Source: Pleomorphochaeta sp963678575 | GTDB taxonomy: Bacteria > Spirochaetota > Spirochaetia > Sphaerochaetales > Sphaerochaetaceae | Direction: 5' to 3' | Length of the DNA: 64,000 nt | Assembly: GCA_963678575.2 (NCBI GenBank) | Contig: CAXXHV010000001.1 | Location: 310,001-374,000, forward strand | Shown: piece by piece, positions 60,206 to 64,000 of the stretch | Layout: each line of letters begins with the position of its first letter | Numbering within the stretch: the stretch's first letter is position 1 | Notes under the pieces: model-generated | The model's input: the letters and a program-made list of their open reading frames with translations, nothing else | Databases searched by the model: none | What the model was told of the DNA's origin: nothing | Translations under genes and position numbers: made by a program

Positions 60206-60916
60206 TTACCAATTTAATTCAAATTGAAGAGGCGTGCTCAATAGTAAGAAGTCAATTAATGGGAAACTATAAGAGAATTGGTTGCTTGAAATCTTCTTTC
60301 CGCCCATAAAAGATTTTATTTCTTTTGGTGTTTCAAAGTTTAAAGTAATTACTGAATTTCTGATAGCATCTGGACCTTCTTCGCCTAGCATAAAACTAAT
60401 CATTTCTAAATAATCGTCTTCACTTAAACCTTCATTATATTCTGGACCAAAAGGTTCAAAATTAGGATCAGCTAAAAAAGGAATTACTTTTGTTAATTGG
60501 TCATAATTGTTTAAATCTAAATAAAATTTAAGTTTGTTATCCTTTAACGTTAATACACTTTGGTCTTTATTCTTTCCTAAATCAGAAATTAATGTTGAAA
60601 GAGATGAGAAATCAAATGTTCCTTCATAAGAATTTTTACCAACTTTTGTAAATAAAACATTTGTTGTTGTTTCATTTTTTGTTAATTTATTAGCAGTATC
60701 TTCAATAGCAAGATCCATTATTGGTTTGTCTGTTTCATCACTTGAAAACTCAGAAAAATCATTTAAAACTGTTATAAAAAAATCTTCAACACTTATATTA
60801 ACTTTGGACTTTCCACTTTCATCATTATTTATTGATAAATCTTCAGTAACAACACAGCTTGAAAGTAAAGAGAAGATTAGAATCAAGGTTATTAATAATT
60901 GGGTTTTTAGTTTCAC
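60206..60916 (-). CDS. Putative lipoprotein of unknown function
   Basis: The 236-residue protein begins with a lipoprotein signal (MKLKTQLLITLILIFSLLSSC, lipobox LSSC with Cys 21) followed by an acidic, Ser/Asn-rich domain (VEDFFITVLNDFSEF, VLTLKDNKLKFYLDLNNYDQL, VITLNFETPKEIKSFMGGKK). No family recognised. GTG start at 60916 with AGGAG 7 nt upstream. Confidence 0.75.
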   Translation of the reverse strand: MKLKTQLLITLILIFSLLSSCVVTEDLSINNDESGKSKVNISVEDFFITVLNDFSEFSSDETDKPIMDLAIEDTANKLTKNETTTNVLFTKVGKNSYEGTFDFSSLSTLISDLGKNKDQSVLTLKDNKLKFYLDLNNYDQLTKVIPFLADPNFEPFGPEYNEGLSEDDYLEMISFMLGEEGPDAIRNSVITLNFETPKEIKSFMGGKKISSNQFSYSFPLIDFLLLSTPLQFELNW

Positions 60917-61191
60917 TAAGTACTCCTAGTAATTATTTTTAAAATATTATAGCACATAAAACAATATTATAAATGAAATAAGGGTTCAAGTACTTTATTG
61001 ATATCTTCATAAACAAAACACTATATATAATAATAAAATATTTTTTTGTATAATTTGATTCTTTTTGTATATATAGTATAGTATATAAAAATAATAACAG
61101 ATAATATTTTTTTGTGTTACTTATATTTTGTTTATTTATTATTTTCTTATTATTTCTAATAACGATTATTATATTGAAATGGGCTTGAGCG
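60917..61191. other. AT-rich intergenic region, no gene seen
   Basis: Between the divergent lipoprotein and topA genes. No coding frame or strong hairpin is recognised. The topA promoter lies at its right end. Confidence 0.5.
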
Positions 61192-61220
61192 TTGACAAAA
61201 ACAGATTCCCTTTTTATAAC
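61192..61220 (+). promoter_or_regulatory. Promoter of topA
   Basis: Perfect TTGACA (61192-61197), 17-nt spacer, TATAAC (61215-61220); leader of about 37 nt with GGAGG at 61255-61259. Confidence 0.75.
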
Positions 61221-61264
61221 TTGTATAAATAGCAATAAATATTTTGCCATAATTGGAGGATTGA

Positions 61265-63817
61265 ATGCAGGAAATGGATGGCCTTAAAACGTTAATTATC
61301 GTTGAGTCTCCTACAAAAGCTAAGACAATTAAGAAATTCTTACCATCAAATTGCACTGTAGTTGCAAGTAATGGTCATATTCGGGATTTGGATTCAGATA
61401 AGGATGCTGTTGATGTAGAGCATGGATTTGTCCCTCGTTATATAATTCCAACGGAAAAAAAGGCTTTAGTAAAATCTCTAAAAGAAGAAATAAAAAAAAC
61501 AGATTTCTTGTTACTCGCTACTGATGAAGATAGAGAAGGAGAAAGTATTTCTTGGCATTTGCTTCAAGTTTTAAAACCAAAAGTAAAATATAAAAGAATG
61601 GTTTTCCATGAAATCACGAAGAAAGCTATTCAAAATTCATTAACTTCTGGGCGCGATTTAGATTTAGATATGGTTCATGCTCAAGAAGCAAGAAGAATTA
61701 TAGATAGACTTTTTGGATATGATGTTTCTTCTTTAGTTGGACAAAAATTAGCATCTAGAAAACTTAGTGCTGGAAGAGTTCAATCACCTGGTTTGATGTT
61801 AACTGTTGAAAGAGAGAAAGAGAGAATAGTTTTTAAGCAGAGTGAATATTATGATGCTAAAGCAATCTTTAATACAAAGAATGGCAAATTTGATGCAAAA
61901 TTAACTCAATACAATGACAAAAATATTGCTTCAAGTAAGAGTTTTGATTCCACAACGGGACAATACAAAAACGACAATACGTTACTTCTAGATGAAAAAG
62001 AAATAAATAGCATAATTTCAAAGGTTGAAGATGGTCCTTTTGTTGTAAATGATATAGTTAGTAGGCCAACTAGTTCTAAACCTAATGCTCCATTTATTAC
62101 AAGTACACTTCAACAGGAAGCTATCAAAAAGCTCCATTTTAGCTCAAAAGAAACTATGCGTGTTGCGCAAAAATTATATGAAAATGGATTAATTACTTAT
62201 ATGAGAACTGATAGTCCATTTTTAAGTGATGAGGGTATAAAAGGTGCTAGGAATAGTGTAACAGACCTTTATGGTTCTCAATATCTTTCTAAAGAAGTAA
62301 GACAATTTAAAGCTAATAATGCTGAAGCACAAGAAGCTCATGAAGCAATTAGACCTGCTGGGGATAGTTTTGCTTCTCCAAAAGATACAAATTTAAGTGG
62401 TAAAGAATTAGCTTTATATAATTTAATTTGGGCTAGAACATTAGCATCCCAAATGGCTGAGGCTAAAAAAAATACAACTAGTGTAAAGATTGGTTCTAAG
62501 AATGCTATATTTAGTGCAAGTGGAACACAAATTGTTTTTCCAGGTTTTTTAAGAGCTTATGTTGAATCCAAGGATGATCCTGAAGCAGCTCTTGAAGATA
62601 AAGAAACTTTATTACCTCCTTTAAAGCTTGGCCAAGTTTTGGATTTAGATGAATTACTTGCACTTAAACATGAAACTAAAGCTCCACCTAGATTTACTGA
62701 AGCAACTTTAGTTAAAGAATTAGAACAAAGAGGGATTGGTAGACCTTCTACATATTCATCAATTATTGATACATTATTAACAAGACAATATTTGATAAAA
62801 GAAGGTAATTCTTTAATTCCAACTTTTGTTGGTTTTGCTGTTTGTCAGTATTTAATTAATTCCTTTCCAAGATATGTTGATTATGATTTTACTAGATTGT
62901 TAGAAGCTGATTTAGATGAAATTGCAAACCATAAAATTGAAAAACAAAAATTATTAGAATCTTTTTATTTAGGTGAAAATGGGTTAAAGGAAAAAGTTAA
63001 AGTTCAAAAAAATTTAGATGATAAACTTATTGCAAAAACCTTATCCCTTCCTCAAATTAGTGATGCTAATCCTATTATGATTGGCCCTTATGGTCCATAT
63101 GTTTTGGGAGAAGAAAAAAATGGTAAAAGAGAATATTTAAATTTACCAAAAACCATGTTACCTGGCACAATTACTGATCAAGAAATCAAAGAATTAATAA
63201 AAAAGGGGAAAGTAAAAAATGAACCTTTATTTTTAGCCAATGATGACGATGGTAATGAAATTTATTTGTGTTCTGGAAGATTTGGACCTTATTGGCAAGT
63301 TGGAAAAGAGAATGAAAATAAACCAAAAAGAGCAAGTATTCCTTCTTGGTATCAAAATGATGAAGAATCACAAAAAGATATTGAAATAGCAAAAAAATAT
63401 TTATCTTTACCAAGAGTTTTGGGAAAAGATGATAAAGGTGTACAAATAGTTGCAACTAAAGGGAAATATGGTCCATATTTAAATTATGGCGATTTAAATA
63501 TTAATTTAAATAAACGAGATCATGATGAACAATTGTTTGATATTAATTATGATCAAGCAATGGAATTAATAAAATTGAATTCTCATAAAGTCTCTTCAAG
63601 TGGAGCAAAAACAAAATCAGCAATTAAAGATTTTGGTGAAATAGAAGGAGCTCCTGTCAAATTATATTTTGGTCGTTATGGGTATTATCTAAAGCATGGG
63701 AAAACTAATGTTCCCATTGATGATGAAAAAGCGAGAACTGATGAACAATTAGCTTTAAATTTGACAAAAGAACAAATTGAAATTTCAATAGCTAAAAAAA
63801 GAGCGAAAAAGAAATAA
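61265..63817 (+). CDS. topA: DNA topoisomerase I
   Basis: The 850-residue protein has a Toprim domain (LIIVESPTKAKTIKKFL, LATDEDREGESISWHL), the catalytic tyrosine in LITYMRTDSPFLSDEGI, the SAGRVQSPGL motif and PPRFTEATLVKELEQRGIGRPSTYSSI. Instead of zinc fingers the C-terminus holds basic Topo-C repeats (IMIGPYGPYVLGEEKNGKREYLNLP, IVATKGKYGPYLNYG, VKLYFGRYGYYLKHG). It relaxes negative supercoils. Start ATG 61265 is 5 nt after GGAGG. Confidence 0.96.
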   Translation: MQEMDGLKTLIIVESPTKAKTIKKFLPSNCTVVASNGHIRDLDSDKDAVDVEHGFVPRYIIPTEKKALVKSLKEEIKKTDFLLLATDEDREGESISWHLLQVLKPKVKYKRMVFHEITKKAIQNSLTSGRDLDLDMVHAQEARRIIDRLFGYDVSSLVGQKLASRKLSAGRVQSPGLMLTVEREKERIVFKQSEYYDAKAIFNTKNGKFDAKLTQYNDKNIASSKSFDSTTGQYKNDNTLLLDEKEINSIISKVEDGPFVVNDIVSRPTSSKPNAPFITSTLQQEAIKKLHFSSKETMRVAQKLYENGLITYMRTDSPFLSDEGIKGARNSVTDLYGSQYLSKEVRQFKANNAEAQEAHEAIRPAGDSFASPKDTNLSGKELALYNLIWARTLASQMAEAKKNTTSVKIGSKNAIFSASGTQIVFPGFLRAYVESKDDPEAALEDKETLLPPLKLGQVLDLDELLALKHETKAPPRFTEATLVKELEQRGIGRPSTYSSIIDTLLTRQYLIKEGNSLIPTFVGFAVCQYLINSFPRYVDYDFTRLLEADLDEIANHKIEKQKLLESFYLGENGLKEKVKVQKNLDDKLIAKTLSLPQISDANPIMIGPYGPYVLGEEKNGKREYLNLPKTMLPGTITDQEIKELIKKGKVKNEPLFLANDDDGNEIYLCSGRFGPYWQVGKENENKPKRASIPSWYQNDEESQKDIEIAKKYLSLPRVLGKDDKGVQIVATKGKYGPYLNYGDLNINLNKRDHDEQLFDINYDQAMELIKLNSHKVSSSGAKTKSAIKDFGEIEGAPVKLYFGRYGYYLKHGKTNVPIDDEKARTDEQLALNLTKEQIEISIAKKRAKKK

Positions 63818-63828
63818 AGAATTAAATG

Positions 63829-63861
63829 CTGTACTTGTTAAAAAAGTACAGTATTTTTTTT
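63829..63861 (+). terminator. Terminator of topA
   Basis: CTGTACTT (63829-63836) pairs with AAGTACAG (63844-63851), then a T-run. TTGACT (63860-63865) directly after may be the -35 of the next gene. Confidence 0.85.
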
Positions 63862-63919
63862 GACTTGCTAAGAATATATTTGGTAGTGTATTCTAAAAAA
63901 GGAATAAGGAAAATTATTA

Positions 63920-64000
63920 ATGAAAAATGATAAAATACAAAAAGAAAATATAGCAAAGAATGATTATAATAATTTTATTAATAATTTATCAAGAGATTTA
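63920..64000 (+). CDS. Start of an unidentified gene, cut by the window end
   Basis: ATG 63920 begins a frame (MKNDKIQKENIAKNDYNNFI...) open to the window end, 27 codons. AAGGA lies about 9 nt upstream and a terminator plus possible promoter precede it. Too short to identify. A recombinase of the XerC type often follows topA, but nothing here proves it. Confidence 0.5.
   Translation, partial: MKNDKIQKENIAKNDYNNFINNLSRDL

Noticed and set aside
60939..61356. Minus-strand frames between the lipoprotein gene and topA
   Set aside because: No ribosome binding site, low-complexity translation, and overlap with the topA promoter and start.

Overview
The window is a gene-dense, very AT-rich bacterial chromosome segment with about 46 protein genes, two tRNA genes and no sign of phage, insertion sequences, CRISPR or rRNA. 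I infer a spirochaete (Spirochaetota), genus not resolved. The reasons are an alanyl-tRNA synthetase of only about 598 residues that lacks the C-terminal domain, as in Treponema and Borrelia; a PstS whose signal peptide ends in an LFANGQ-type sequence typical of spirochaete binding proteins; and several small exported, barrel-like proteins of unknown function. Gene content (NfnAB, threonine aldolase, oxidative pentose phosphate genes, no respiratory genes in view) fits a fermentative anaerobe, but that is inference.

Layout. 1-6 kb: end of a NagB-type sugar-phosphate gene with a YitT membrane protein, an orphan trpB, a Nudix hydrolase, a Crp/Fnr-type regulator convergent with thioredoxin, a YjjG-type phosphatase and an AlkD-type glycosylase. 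6-11.3 kb: a large cytoplasmic multi-PAS hybrid histidine kinase and a DUF1846 protein. 11.5-13.6 kb: initiator tRNA, then two small heat-shock (Hsp20) genes, each behind its own sigma-54-type promoter and a shared upstream palindrome, then a cupin protein. 13.7-16.1 kb: nfnAB. 16.2-20.1 kb: a PTS EIIA protein, an exported protein, an ECF transporter ATPase and T subunit with 5-formyl-THF cyclo-ligase, and a TetR regulator with a clear operator palindrome. 20.7-25.6 kb: threonine aldolase and gnd-zwf-pgl. 25.7-33.1 kb: pstSCAB-phoU, preceded by four TTAACA repeats 11 bp apart, facing phoBR on the other strand. 33.5-44.6 kb: a nine-gene purine operon (purE C F M N, archaeal-type IMP cyclohydrolase, stand-alone AICAR transformylase, purD, large purL). 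45.4-49.8 kb: carAB. 50-64 kb: tRNA-Phe, dprA, alaS, ftsH, a DUF3267 protein, rlmN, hflX, ychF, a lipoprotein, topA and the start of one more gene.

Regulation is where the window is most unusual. (1) At least seven transcription units (yjjG, DUF1846, the EIIA gene, ecfA, phoB, dprA, alaS) show a -35/-10 promoter whose -10 box ends 6-8 nt before the start codon, with no Shine-Dalgarno sequence, so they look like leaderless mRNAs. (2) Both hsp20 genes carry a TGGCAT-N5-TTGCAT sigma-54 element, with a related 17-bp palindrome beginning 164 and 165 bp upstream of that element. (3) The purine operon and carAB share a cluster of TGCAACA-type boxes, partly phased by 11 bp, overlapping their promoters. 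(4) pstS has a textbook Pho-box array and phoB a smaller possible one. (5) An intrinsic terminator lies between purE and purC. PstA carries an unusual extracytoplasmic insert with PstS-like sequence. All calls were made by eye; similarity searches and RNA ends have not been tested.
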